64,000 nucleotides of DNA from Streptomyces sp. NBC_01788 (GTDB taxonomy: Bacteria; Actinomycetota; Actinomycetes; Streptomycetales; Streptomycetaceae): NCBI RefSeq assembly GCF_035917575.1, contig NZ_CP109090.1:3844001-3908000 (forward strand), given 5' to 3'. Both the position numbers and the translations under genes were made by a program. Numbering within the stretch: the stretch's first letter is position 1; the number at the start of each line of letters is the position of its first letter. This document shows, one piece after another, positions 36,364 through 43,679 of the stretch. The notes under the pieces are model-generated. The model was given only the letters and a program-made list of their open reading frames with translations. It searched no databases and had not been told where the DNA came from.

Positions 36364-36681
36364 GTGGCGCAGCGTGTCGTGGTCACTCTCTTTGACGACA
36401 TCGACGGCTCGGAAGCGGCGGAAACGATCGCCTTCGGACTGGACGGCAGGTTCTACGAGATCGACCTGAACCAAGCCAATGCCAAGAAACTGCGTAAGGC
36501 GCTCGCACCGTACGTGGAAGCCGGCCGCAAGCGGTCGAAGTCGGGCAAGACGTACCGGCAGACGGAGGTCGCTCCCGATCCCGCCGCCGTCCGCGCCTGG
36601 GCGCAGGCTCACAAAATGGACGTGCCGGCGCGCGGCCGCATCCCCAAGAAGGTCTACGAGGCATTCAGCGCGGCCCAGTGA
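36364..36681 (+). CDS. Lsr2-like nucleoid-associated protein
   Basis: 105 residues from GTG ('VAQRVVVTLFDDIDGSEAAETIAFGLDG') with AAGGGA upstream. The N-terminal dimerization strand region and 'YEIDLNQANAKKLRKAL' match Lsr2. The C-terminal DNA-binding domain has 'VRAWAQAHKMDVPARGRIPKKVYEAF', whose RGR enters the minor groove of AT-rich DNA. Lsr2 proteins silence AT-rich, often acquired genes in actinobacteria. Streptomyces has two paralogues, and this locus carries one of them (the LsrL-type position next to pur genes, from memory). Divergent from purSQL. Confidence 0.93.
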   Translation: MAQRVVVTLFDDIDGSEAAETIAFGLDGRFYEIDLNQANAKKLRKALAPYVEAGRKRSKSGKTYRQTEVAPDPAAVRAWAQAHKMDVPARGRIPKKVYEAFSAAQ

Positions 36682-36829
36682 CGGGTCGCCGCCGGGGGCG
36701 CCCCGCCGTGAACCAGGGCCCGTCAGCGGGCCCTGGGGGCAACCGACTTGCGCAACCCCCCTGTTGATCAGCTAATGTCTGGAGCACGCCGAGGGGCGAG
36801 GCCGGAAGGCCGAGGCCCACGGAGTCCAT

Positions 36830-36901
36830 GCGGGTGTAGTTCAGTAGTAGAACATCCCCCTTCCAGGGGGAAGGCGCAGTGTGCAATTCCTGTCACCCGC
36901 T
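36830..36901 (+). tRNA. tRNA-Gly (TCC anticodon) with non-canonical D- and T-loops
   Basis: Acceptor GCGGGTG / CACCCGC and an anticodon arm with loop CTTCCAG (TCC) are normal. The D-loop reads AGTAGTA, so the usual G18-G19 is A-G. The T-arm reads GCAGTGTGCAATTCCTGT: the T-loop carries GTGCAA where G-T-T-C-R-A is expected, and the stem closing pair is lost. These are the positions altered in staphylococcal tRNA-Gly used for peptidoglycan bridges. CCA is not encoded. Confidence 0.85.
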
Positions 36902-36982
36902 CTGCACCGCCGGTCCGGACCACTGATGTGGATCAGGTAGGCTGGTGCTCGCGCCGATCGGTGGGAGCCGGTCGGAGGCAAT

Positions 36983-37055
36983 GCGGACGTAGCTCAGTTG
37001 GTAGAGCGCAACCTTGCCAAGGTTGAGGTCGCGAGTTCGAGCCTCGTCGTCCGCT
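36983..37055 (+). tRNA. tRNA-Gly (GCC anticodon), copy 1
   Basis: Canonical cloverleaf: GCGGACG acceptor, D-loop with GG, anticodon loop TTGCCAA (GCC), T-loop TTCGAGC. Identical to the copy at 40850-40922. Confidence 0.96.
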
Positions 37056-37064
37056 CGGGAAATA

Positions 37065-37093
37065 GACCCCGGTCCATCGGACCGGGGTCTTTT
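37065..37093 (+). terminator. Terminator after tRNA-Gly copy 1
   Basis: Stem GACCCCGGTCC / GGACCGGGGTC with a 3-nt loop, then TTTTC. Confidence 0.9.
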
Positions 37094-37189
37094 CGTTGTT
37101 CTCTCTCCTGCGTCCGCTCTGACATTTGTCATGCGGGGTGATGACACCGCGCACTGCTGCGGCAGCCCGGCCGCCGGGACGCTGGATCC

Positions 37190-38140
37190 ATGGACACGGA
37201 CGAGCACGTGATTGAGGTGACCGGCCTCCACCGGGTGTACGAGGGCGGATTCGAGGCGGTGCGCGGGATCTCCTTCCATGTGGACCGGGGGGAGATCTTC
37301 GCGCTCCTCGGCACCAACGGCGCCGGAAAGACCTCGACGGTCGAGCTCCTGGAGGGGCTGGCGTCACCGGCCTCGGGGCGCGTGCGGGTGCTCGGGCACG
37401 ACCCGTACGCGGAGCGTGCGCTGGTACGGCCGCGCACCGGTGTGATGCTCCAGGAGGGCGGCTTCCCCTCCGAGCTGACCGTCGCCGAGACCGCGCGGAT
37501 GTGGGCGGGCTGCGTCAGCGGGGCCCGCCCGCCCCATGAGGCGCTCGAACAGGTCGGTCTCGGGCGGCGCACGGACGTACGGGTCAAGCAGCTCTCCGGC
37601 GGTGAACGGCGTCGCCTGGACCTGGCACTCGCGCTGCTCGGCGAGCCCGAGGTGCTGTTCCTGGACGAGCCGACGACCGGGCTGGACGCCGAAGGGCGCC
37701 GGGACACCTGGGAGTTGGTGCGGGCGCTGCGCGATCGCGGCACCACCGTGCTGCTCACCACGCACTACCTGGAGGAGGCCGAAGGGCTCGCCGACCGGAT
37801 CGCGATCCTCCACGAGGGACGCATCGCGACCGCCGGTACCCCGGCCGAGGTCACCGCCGCGCAGCCGTCCCGGATCTCCTTCGACCTGCCCGCGGGGTAC
37901 TTCCTCGGCGACCTGCCCCCGCTCGCCGGACTGGGCGTGTGCGAGCACGAGGTGGACGGCCGCGCCGTACGGCTGCGCACCCGCGAACTCCAGCGGACCG
38001 CCACGGAACTGCTGCTGTGGGCACACCGGGCCGGAATCGAACTGGCCGGGCTGGATGTCCGGTCGGCCTCGCTGGAGGAGGCGTTCCTCGGCATCGCGCG
38101 GGACGCCGCCGCGCCGCGGACGAAGGAGTACGCCGCATGA
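37190..38140 (+). CDS. ABC transporter ATP-binding protein (drug/antibiotic export type)
   Basis: 316 residues. Walker A is GTNGAGKTS (about residues 41-49), the signature is LSGGERRRLDLALAL, Walker B is LFLDEPTTGLD and the switch is 'LLTTHYLEEAE'. A C-terminal extension of about 90 residues follows the nucleotide domain, as in DrrA/CcmA-type exporters. The stop overlaps the permease start (ATGA). With the permease it would form a two-subunit exporter for a hydrophobic compound or for an envelope stress response. Its linkage to a histidine kinase and response regulator suggests regulated expression, as in bacitracin- or daunorubicin-type detoxification pairs. Confidence 0.94.
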   Translation: MDTDEHVIEVTGLHRVYEGGFEAVRGISFHVDRGEIFALLGTNGAGKTSTVELLEGLASPASGRVRVLGHDPYAERALVRPRTGVMLQEGGFPSELTVAETARMWAGCVSGARPPHEALEQVGLGRRTDVRVKQLSGGERRRLDLALALLGEPEVLFLDEPTTGLDAEGRRDTWELVRALRDRGTTVLLTTHYLEEAEGLADRIAILHEGRIATAGTPAEVTAAQPSRISFDLPAGYFLGDLPPLAGLGVCEHEVDGRAVRLRTRELQRTATELLLWAHRAGIELAGLDVRSASLEEAFLGIARDAAAPRTKEYAA

Positions 38141-38913
38141 GCACCGCCGTCACCACCCCCGCCGGCCGGATGGCCGCGCTCGCACGCGCCGAGCTGCTTC
38201 TGCTGGCCCGCAACCGGAGTGCTCTGGTGGCGGGCGTGCTCCTGCCGCTGGTGCTGCCCTTCACCGTCCGGTCGGCGACCGCGCAGATGAACCTGGAGGA
38301 CGCCGGGCTGACCGTCGGGCTGGTCATCCTGCCGGCCGCGATCGGCGTCTCCCTGCTGTTCGCCGTGTACTCCACCCTGGTCGGCGTGTTCGTCGCCCGG
38401 CGCGAGCAGCTGGTCCTCAAGCGGCTGCGCACGGGCGAGCTGCGGGACACCGAGATCCTCGCCGGAGCCGCCCTGCCGGCCGTCGCCACCGGCCTCGTCC
38501 AGTGCCTGCTGCTGACCGGCGCCTGCACCGCGCTGCTGCACGTCCCCGCCCCGCGCTCACCCCATCTCGCCGTCGTCGGCCTGCTGTTGGGCCTGCTGCT
38601 CGGCGTGCTGCTGGCGGCCGTCACCGCGGGCTTCACCCGGACCACCGAGAGCTCCCAGGTCACCTCGCTCCCCCTGCTGCTGGTCTCGATGATCGGCTCC
38701 GGGCTGACCGTGCCGCTGGAACTGCTCCCCGAGCGGCTCGCCCGGTGCTGCGAGCTGCTGCCGCTGACCCCGGTGACCACACTGGTCCGCGGCGGCTGGA
38801 CCGGAGACCTGAGCGGCTACGACGCCCTTCGGGCCGTGGGTATAGCGCTGGCCTGGATCGCGCTCGCGGTGTTTGCTGTACGGCGCCGGTTCCGCTGGGA
38901 GCCGAGGCGCTGA
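38137..38913 (+). CDS. ABC-2 type transporter permease
   Basis: 258 residues from the ATG that overlaps the ATPase stop; a longer upstream frame is shadow. Six membrane segments are visible (starting near residues 30, 60, 105, 140, 172 and 230), with the family-typical 'SSQVTSLPLLLVSMIGSGLTVPLELLP' stretch before the last segments. It forms the membrane pore for the upstream ATPase. A histidine kinase gene starts 42 bp downstream in the same direction. Confidence 0.9.
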   Translation: MSTAVTTPAGRMAALARAELLLLARNRSALVAGVLLPLVLPFTVRSATAQMNLEDAGLTVGLVILPAAIGVSLLFAVYSTLVGVFVARREQLVLKRLRTGELRDTEILAGAALPAVATGLVQCLLLTGACTALLHVPAPRSPHLAVVGLLLGLLLGVLLAAVTAGFTRTTESSQVTSLPLLLVSMIGSGLTVPLELLPERLARCCELLPLTPVTTLVRGGWTGDLSGYDALRAVGIALAWIALAVFAVRRRFRWEPRR

Positions 38914-38955
38914 GAGACGGCGCGGAGGGGACGGGAAGAGGTGGGGGGAGAAGCC

Positions 38956-40206
38956 ATGCGCGGGCCCGTCGGCTGGTGGCGCGGCAAGAGCACGACAGCC
39001 AAGGTCGAGACGTACACACGGTGGTCGTTCCACACCTTCGCGCTGATCGAGGCGGTCATGGGCGGGCTGATGGTCCTGCGCCAGGCGGGCCCCCACCCGG
39101 CGGCCTGGCTGGCGGCGGCGGTCACCGGGCACGCCGCGCTCTGCGCGGTGACCGCGTCCCGTGCGCTCGACTGGACCCGCGGCAGGCGTGAGCAGCCCCT
39201 GCGGCTGCTGTGGACGCTCGGCGCGGTCACCGCGGTGCTGGCCGTCCTCGCGCTCGGCGTGCACGCCCACGGCCCCGGCGACAACGTGGACACCGCGGCG
39301 GGCATGGCCTTCGCGTGCGTGCTGGTCTTCGGCGCCGGCATCATCGCCCTCGGGGTGCGCACCCGGCGCCGGGTCGCCGCGGTGGTGACGGGATTCGCGG
39401 CCGGTTCCGGAGTCATCGCCTTCCCCCTGGGGATGCCGGGCCTGGCCGCGCTGGCCAACGTGGTCATGGTGCTGGTCGGAGGCGCATCCCTGGCCTTCAC
39501 CTCCGTCTTCTCCGTCTGGCTGCTGAACGCCGTCTACGCGCTCGACGAGGCGCGGGAGACCCGGACCCGGCTCGCAGTCGCCGAGGAGCGCCTGCGGTTC
39601 GGGCGGGATCTGCACGACGTGATGGGGCGCAACCTCGCGGTGATCGCGCTGAAGGCGGAACTGGCCGTGCAGCTGGGCCGGCGCGGCCGGCCCGAGGCGG
39701 TGGAGCAGATGATCGAGGTGCAGCGGCTGGCCCAGGAGTCGCAACGCGAGGTCCGTGCCGTGGTCCGCGGCTACCGGGAGGCCGACCTCGCCGCGGAACT
39801 CGCGGGCGCCCAGGGCGTCCTGACGGCGGCCGGCATCGACTGTGCGGTCACCGGCTCACCGGCCGGTCTGCCCACGCCGGTGCAGTCCGCGCTCGGCTGG
39901 GTCGTCCGGGAGGCCGCCACGAACGTGCTCCGGCACGGGGACGCCCGGCGGTGCACGGTGTCCCTGCGCGTGGCCGACGGCCGGGCCGAGCTGACCGTCG
40001 AGAACGACGGGGTGCCAGAGTCCCCCGCCGGTGACCGGCCGGGCTCCGGGCTCGCCGGTCTTCGTGAACGGCTGTCGGAGCTCGACGGCACCCTGCGGGC
40101 GGGACCCGCGGGACGCGGCCGGTTCCGGCTGACCGCCGAGGTGCCGCTGCCGCCGCCCGCCGCCGGTCCCCAGACCGCCCGTCCGTTGAGCGAGGCCACC
40201 CGATGA
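38956..40206 (+). CDS. Sensor histidine kinase (NarL-system, HisKA_3 type)
   Basis: 416 residues from ATG with GGGGGGAG upstream. Five or six membrane segments occupy residues about 30-195. The dimerization/phosphorylation helix has 'RFGRDLHDVMGRNLAVIALKAELAV' with the phospho-His in LHD. The HATPase domain has 'REAATNVLRHGDARRC' (N box) and 'GSGLAGLRERLSELDG' (G box). The sensory input is probably in the membrane. It overlaps the response regulator start by 4 bp and follows an ABC exporter, so it likely controls that exporter. The stimulus is unknown. Confidence 0.94.
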   Translation: MRGPVGWWRGKSTTAKVETYTRWSFHTFALIEAVMGGLMVLRQAGPHPAAWLAAAVTGHAALCAVTASRALDWTRGRREQPLRLLWTLGAVTAVLAVLALGVHAHGPGDNVDTAAGMAFACVLVFGAGIIALGVRTRRRVAAVVTGFAAGSGVIAFPLGMPGLAALANVVMVLVGGASLAFTSVFSVWLLNAVYALDEARETRTRLAVAEERLRFGRDLHDVMGRNLAVIALKAELAVQLGRRGRPEAVEQMIEVQRLAQESQREVRAVVRGYREADLAAELAGAQGVLTAAGIDCAVTGSPAGLPTPVQSALGWVVREAATNVLRHGDARRCTVSLRVADGRAELTVENDGVPESPAGDRPGSGLAGLRERLSELDGTLRAGPAGRGRFRLTAEVPLPPPAAGPQTARPLSEATR

Positions 40207-40826
40207 CGACGTCCCCCGTGCCCGTCCGGCTGCTGCTGGCCGACGACGAACACCTGATCCGCGGCGCGCTCGCCGCGCTGCTGTCCCTTGAGGACGACCT
40301 GCTGGTCGTCGCGGAGGCGGCGAGCGGACCGGAGGCGCTGGCCATGGCCCGGGCGCACGCGCCGGACGTGGCCGTGCTTGATCTGCAGATGCCGGGCGCG
40401 GACGGTGTGAAGGTCGCCACATCCCTGCGGGCCGAACTGCCGGGCTGCCGGGTGCTGATCGTGACCAGCCACGGACGGCCCGGACATCTGAAGCGGGCGC
40501 TTGCCGCGGGTGTGCGCGGGTTCGTCCCGAAGACCGTCAGCGCCCAGCGGCTCGCCGAGATCATCCGCACCGTGCACGCCGGAAACCGCTACGTCGACCC
40601 GGAGTTGGCCGCCGACGCGATCTCCGCCGGGGACTCCCCGCTGACCGCGCGGGAGGCCGAGGTGCTGGAGTTCGCCGCCGACGGGGCACCGGTCGCGGAG
40701 ATCGCCGAGCGGGCCGCGCTGTCCCCGGGGACCGTACGGAACTACCTGTCGTCGGCCGTGACGAAACTCGGCGCGGAGAATCGACATGCGGCAGTACAGC
40801 TCGCACGGGAGCGAGGTTGGGTATAG
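40203..40826 (+). CDS. Two-component response regulator, NarL/LuxR family
   Basis: 207 residues. The receiver domain has the acidic pair in 'LLADDEH', the phospho-acceptor Asp in 'VAVLDLQMPGADG' and the conserved Lys in 'FVPKTVS'. The C-terminal LuxR-type helix-turn-helix is 'PLTAREAEVLEFAADGAPVAEIAERAALSPGTVRNYLSSAVTKLGAENR'. It is the cognate partner of the overlapping histidine kinase gene. It ends just before the second tRNA-Gly(GCC). Confidence 0.96.
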   Translation: MTTSPVPVRLLLADDEHLIRGALAALLSLEDDLLVVAEAASGPEALAMARAHAPDVAVLDLQMPGADGVKVATSLRAELPGCRVLIVTSHGRPGHLKRALAAGVRGFVPKTVSAQRLAEIIRTVHAGNRYVDPELAADAISAGDSPLTAREAEVLEFAADGAPVAEIAERAALSPGTVRNYLSSAVTKLGAENRHAAVQLARERGWV

Positions 40827-40849
40827 TTGGCCTCGCGCCACGGCGCAGT

Positions 40850-40922
40850 GCGGACGTAGCTCAGTTGGTAGAGCGCAACCTTGCCAAGGTTGAGGTCGCG
40901 AGTTCGAGCCTCGTCGTCCGCT
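40850..40922 (+). tRNA. tRNA-Gly (GCC anticodon), copy 2
   Basis: Identical to the copy at 36983-37055; anticodon loop TTGCCAA. The following terminator is also nearly identical. Confidence 0.96.
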
Positions 40923-40930
40923 CGGGAAAA

Positions 40931-40961
40931 AGGCCCCGGTCCATCGGACCGGGGCCTTTTC
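40931..40961. terminator. Terminator after tRNA-Gly copy 2
   Basis: Stem AGGCCCCGGTCC / GGACCGGGGCCT followed by TTTTC on the plus strand. On the minus strand the run reads TTTTTCC, so it can also end purC transcripts. Confidence 0.88.
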
Positions 40962-40967
40962 GTTCCC

Positions 40968-41867
40968 CTACGCCCAGCTCGTCCCCGTCAGCCGCTCGTA
41001 CGCCTCCACGTACTTCGCCCGCGTCGCCTCCACGACCGGCTGCGGCAGCGACGGCGGGGGCTGCTCGCTCCTGCGGTCCCAGCCGGACTCGGCGGACGTC
41101 AGCCAGTCGCGGACGTACTGCTTGTCGTACGACGGCTGCGCGCGGCCCGGCTGCCACTGGTCGGCCGGCCAGAAGCGGGAGGAGTCCGGGGTGAGCACCT
41201 CGTCGGCGAGGACGAGCGCCTCCCCGTCGAAGCCGAACTCGAACTTGGTGTCGGCGAGGATGATCCCGCGGTCGCGGGCGATGTCCCGGGCCCGGCCGTA
41301 GACGGCGAGCGTGGCCTGGCGCAGCTGGGCGGCCGTCTCCGCGCCGACCTGGCGGGCCACCTCCTCGTAGGAGACGTTCTCGTCGTGCTCGCCGACCTCG
41401 GCCTTGGTGGCCGGGGTGAAGATCGGGGCGGGCAGCTCGGAGCCGTCGGTCAGGCCCTCGGGCAGGGCGAGGCCGCAGACCGTGCGGGTCTGCTCGTACT
41501 CGGCCAGGCCCGAACCGGTGAGGTAGCCGCGGGCCACGCACTCCACGGGGACCATCCGCAGGGACTTGCAGATCAGGGTGCGGCCCGCCCAGTCGGCGGG
41601 AGCGCCCTCGGGCACCTCGGTGGACAGGACGTGGTTCGGGGCCAGGTCGGTGAGCCGGTCGAACCACCACAGGGACAGCTGCGTGAGGATGCGGCCCTTG
41701 TCGGGGATCTCGGTCGGCAGCACCCAGTCGTAGGCGGACATGCGGTCGCTGGCGACCATGACGAGGTCGCCCGCCTCGTTCTGGTACAGGTCGCGCACCT
41801 TGCCGGTGTGCAGATGCACCAGGCCCGGAACCTGGATCGGCTCGGGCTTTTCGACGAATCCGGACAC
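40968..41867 (-). CDS. purC: SAICAR synthetase (phosphoribosylaminoimidazolesuccinocarboxamide synthase)
   Basis: 299 residues from GTG ('VSGFVEKPEPIQVPGLVHLHTGKVRDLY') with GGGGAGGAA upstream. Motifs: 'GKVRDLYQ', 'DRMSAYDWVLPTEIPDKG', 'VECVARGYLTGSGLAEY', 'ILADTKFEFGFD' and 'DEVLTPDSSRFWP'. It joins CAIR and aspartate with ATP. Normal family length. It is read towards tRNA-Gly copy 2 and is downstream of the dimethylformamidase-like gene's convergent neighbourhood; probably transcribed alone. Confidence 0.97.
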   Translation of the reverse strand: MSGFVEKPEPIQVPGLVHLHTGKVRDLYQNEAGDLVMVASDRMSAYDWVLPTEIPDKGRILTQLSLWWFDRLTDLAPNHVLSTEVPEGAPADWAGRTLICKSLRMVPVECVARGYLTGSGLAEYEQTRTVCGLALPEGLTDGSELPAPIFTPATKAEVGEHDENVSYEEVARQVGAETAAQLRQATLAVYGRARDIARDRGIILADTKFEFGFDGEALVLADEVLTPDSSRFWPADQWQPGRAQPSYDKQYVRDWLTSAESGWDRRSEQPPPSLPQPVVEATRAKYVEAYERLTGTSWA

Positions 41868-41935
41868 GGTTCCTCCCCGTGGTTCTGTCCAATGGACCGA
41901 TTCTCCCGTATCGGGCATCGATCCCCGGCAGCGGG

Positions 41936-43456
41936 TCAGTCGCGCTTGCAGATGCGGTCCAGGAGGTTGGCGGTGGCGCGCTGGATACGGGCGTCGACGT
42001 GGCCGGGGCGGTCCAGGGCCGGGGACCAGGCGAAGGTCCCCGCGGCGAAGACGAGGGCGCCGGAGGGCGCCCGGTACAGGGACGTCTCCTGGTGGCGCGT
42101 CACGCCCTCGCCGTCCGTGTACGGGGAGTGCGCGAGCAGGATGCGGTCCTGGTACTCGGGCAGCGGGGTGCGCGGGAAGTAGCGGTCGGCCTCGCCCGCG
42201 ACCAGGCCCGCGATCTCCTCGCCCTCCTCGGCCCCGGTCGCCTCCCACAGCCAGTGGTCGGCGTTGCGGACGATCAGCGGGTGCGGCTCGGGGACGCGGC
42301 CGGCGTACTGGATGCCGACCAGTTGCTGCTCGGGCCGGTCGATCTCCCGCCACAGCACCGACCGGCCGGGGCCCTTGCGCTTGCGGCAGGTCAGCAGGCG
42401 GTCGGGGACGCCGGACGGGGAGGCGCCCAGTTCGACCTGCCAGTACATGGTGTTGGCCGAGAGGAAGACCAGGGACGTGCCGTTCTCGCGGGCGAGTTCG
42501 ACGGTGCGGCGCATGCTCACCGACCAGTACTCGTCGTGGCCGGGGAAGACCAGACCGCGGTAGCGGGTGGGGTCGACACGGCCGGCGTGCAGGTCGCGGG
42601 CGTCGGCGTAGGCGAGGTCGTAGCCGTAGCGCTCGGCCCAGCGGATGACGTCGTAGGCGTGGCCCACGTGCAGGGGCAGGCCCGCCCCGGCGTAAGGGCG
42701 GTCGAAGGAGACCGTGGTCGCGGCGTCGGCCTCACCGAGCAGCCGCCCGTGCTCGTCCCAGGCGTGGTAGAGGCTGGCGCCCGTGTGGCCGTCCTCCGGG
42801 TAGAGGTTGTAGGCCTGCCAGGTGATGTCGGGCAGGAGCAGCAGCAGGTCCGCGGGGCGGTTGTCGCGGACGGTGAACGGGATGTGGGAGCGGTAGCCGT
42901 CGTCGGTGGTGAGCACGGCCACGTAGGCGCCGACGCTCCAGTGGGACGGCACCTGCAACCGCCACGAGAGCCACCAGTGGTGGCAGGAGACGGTGCGGTC
43001 GGCGGTCAGCGGCGGGGGCTGGACGATGCCGGACAGGCGCGGACTGGTGGTGATCTTGGCGGCGCCGTCGCCGCCGTAGTGTCCGATGCGGTAGATGTCC
43101 ACGCCGAACTGCTGGGGCGGGTCGACGGTGACGTGGAAGTCGATCGCCTCGCCGGGAGTGACGGCACCGGTGGAGACGAAGCCCTTGATCTGCCGGTGGA
43201 CGTCGTCGGCCGAACGGGGACCGCCGCCGGAGGCGCGGGGAGCGGGCACGCGGGGGCGGCCGGACCTGGTCCGCGGGGGCGGCGTCTGCGGGGGCGTCTG
43301 CGGGAGCGGGTCCACGTACCAGGGAACGACGTGCCCGGTGTCGTCGAAGTACGTCTCGCTGCCGCGCAGCCAGGGGACGGGGCCCAGGCCGAAGGGGTCC
43401 GTCACGGCGTGCGCGAGAGCCCCCGACTCCCAGCGGCGAATCTGCTCCGATCCCAT
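41936..43456 (-). CDS. N,N-dimethylformamidase beta-subunit-like protein
   Basis: 506 residues from ATG with AGGGAGGGG upstream; the open frame upstream is a shadow of the next gene. It begins 'MGSEQIRRWESGALAHAVTDPFGLGPVPWLRGSETYFDD'. A beta-sandwich-like N-terminal region ('DDVHRQIKGFVSTGAVTPGEAIDFHVTV') precedes a large domain with 'LLPDITWQAYNLY', 'VFPGHDEYWSVSMRRTVELARENGTSLVFLSANTMYWQV', matching the C-terminal domain of the dimethylformamidase large subunit. That family has a mononuclear iron hydrolase member, but most homologues are uncharacterised. Catalytic ligands cannot be assigned here. Conserved between purC and purD in Streptomyces. Confidence 0.82.
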   Translation of the reverse strand: MGSEQIRRWESGALAHAVTDPFGLGPVPWLRGSETYFDDTGHVVPWYVDPLPQTPPQTPPPRTRSGRPRVPAPRASGGGPRSADDVHRQIKGFVSTGAVTPGEAIDFHVTVDPPQQFGVDIYRIGHYGGDGAAKITTSPRLSGIVQPPPLTADRTVSCHHWWLSWRLQVPSHWSVGAYVAVLTTDDGYRSHIPFTVRDNRPADLLLLLPDITWQAYNLYPEDGHTGASLYHAWDEHGRLLGEADAATTVSFDRPYAGAGLPLHVGHAYDVIRWAERYGYDLAYADARDLHAGRVDPTRYRGLVFPGHDEYWSVSMRRTVELARENGTSLVFLSANTMYWQVELGASPSGVPDRLLTCRKRKGPGRSVLWREIDRPEQQLVGIQYAGRVPEPHPLIVRNADHWLWEATGAEEGEEIAGLVAGEADRYFPRTPLPEYQDRILLAHSPYTDGEGVTRHQETSLYRAPSGALVFAAGTFAWSPALDRPGHVDARIQRATANLLDRICKRD

Positions 43457-43679
43457 GCCCGATCCCCTCCCTCGTGCCCCCGTGGTCCGTCCTGCGGCGG
43501 TGCGGATCTGTCGGTCCTGTTCCGGCTGTGGCTGTCGTATGTCGCACGGACTTGCCACGTGCGTTATCGGTCCCAGCACATCACATAACGCGCGCATGCT
43601 GTCACTATTCGTTGCGAATTGGCCGAAAGTGGAAGCGGGGGATCCGGTAGCGCGGCCGCCGGGTCGGCTTCGGTCCAGG

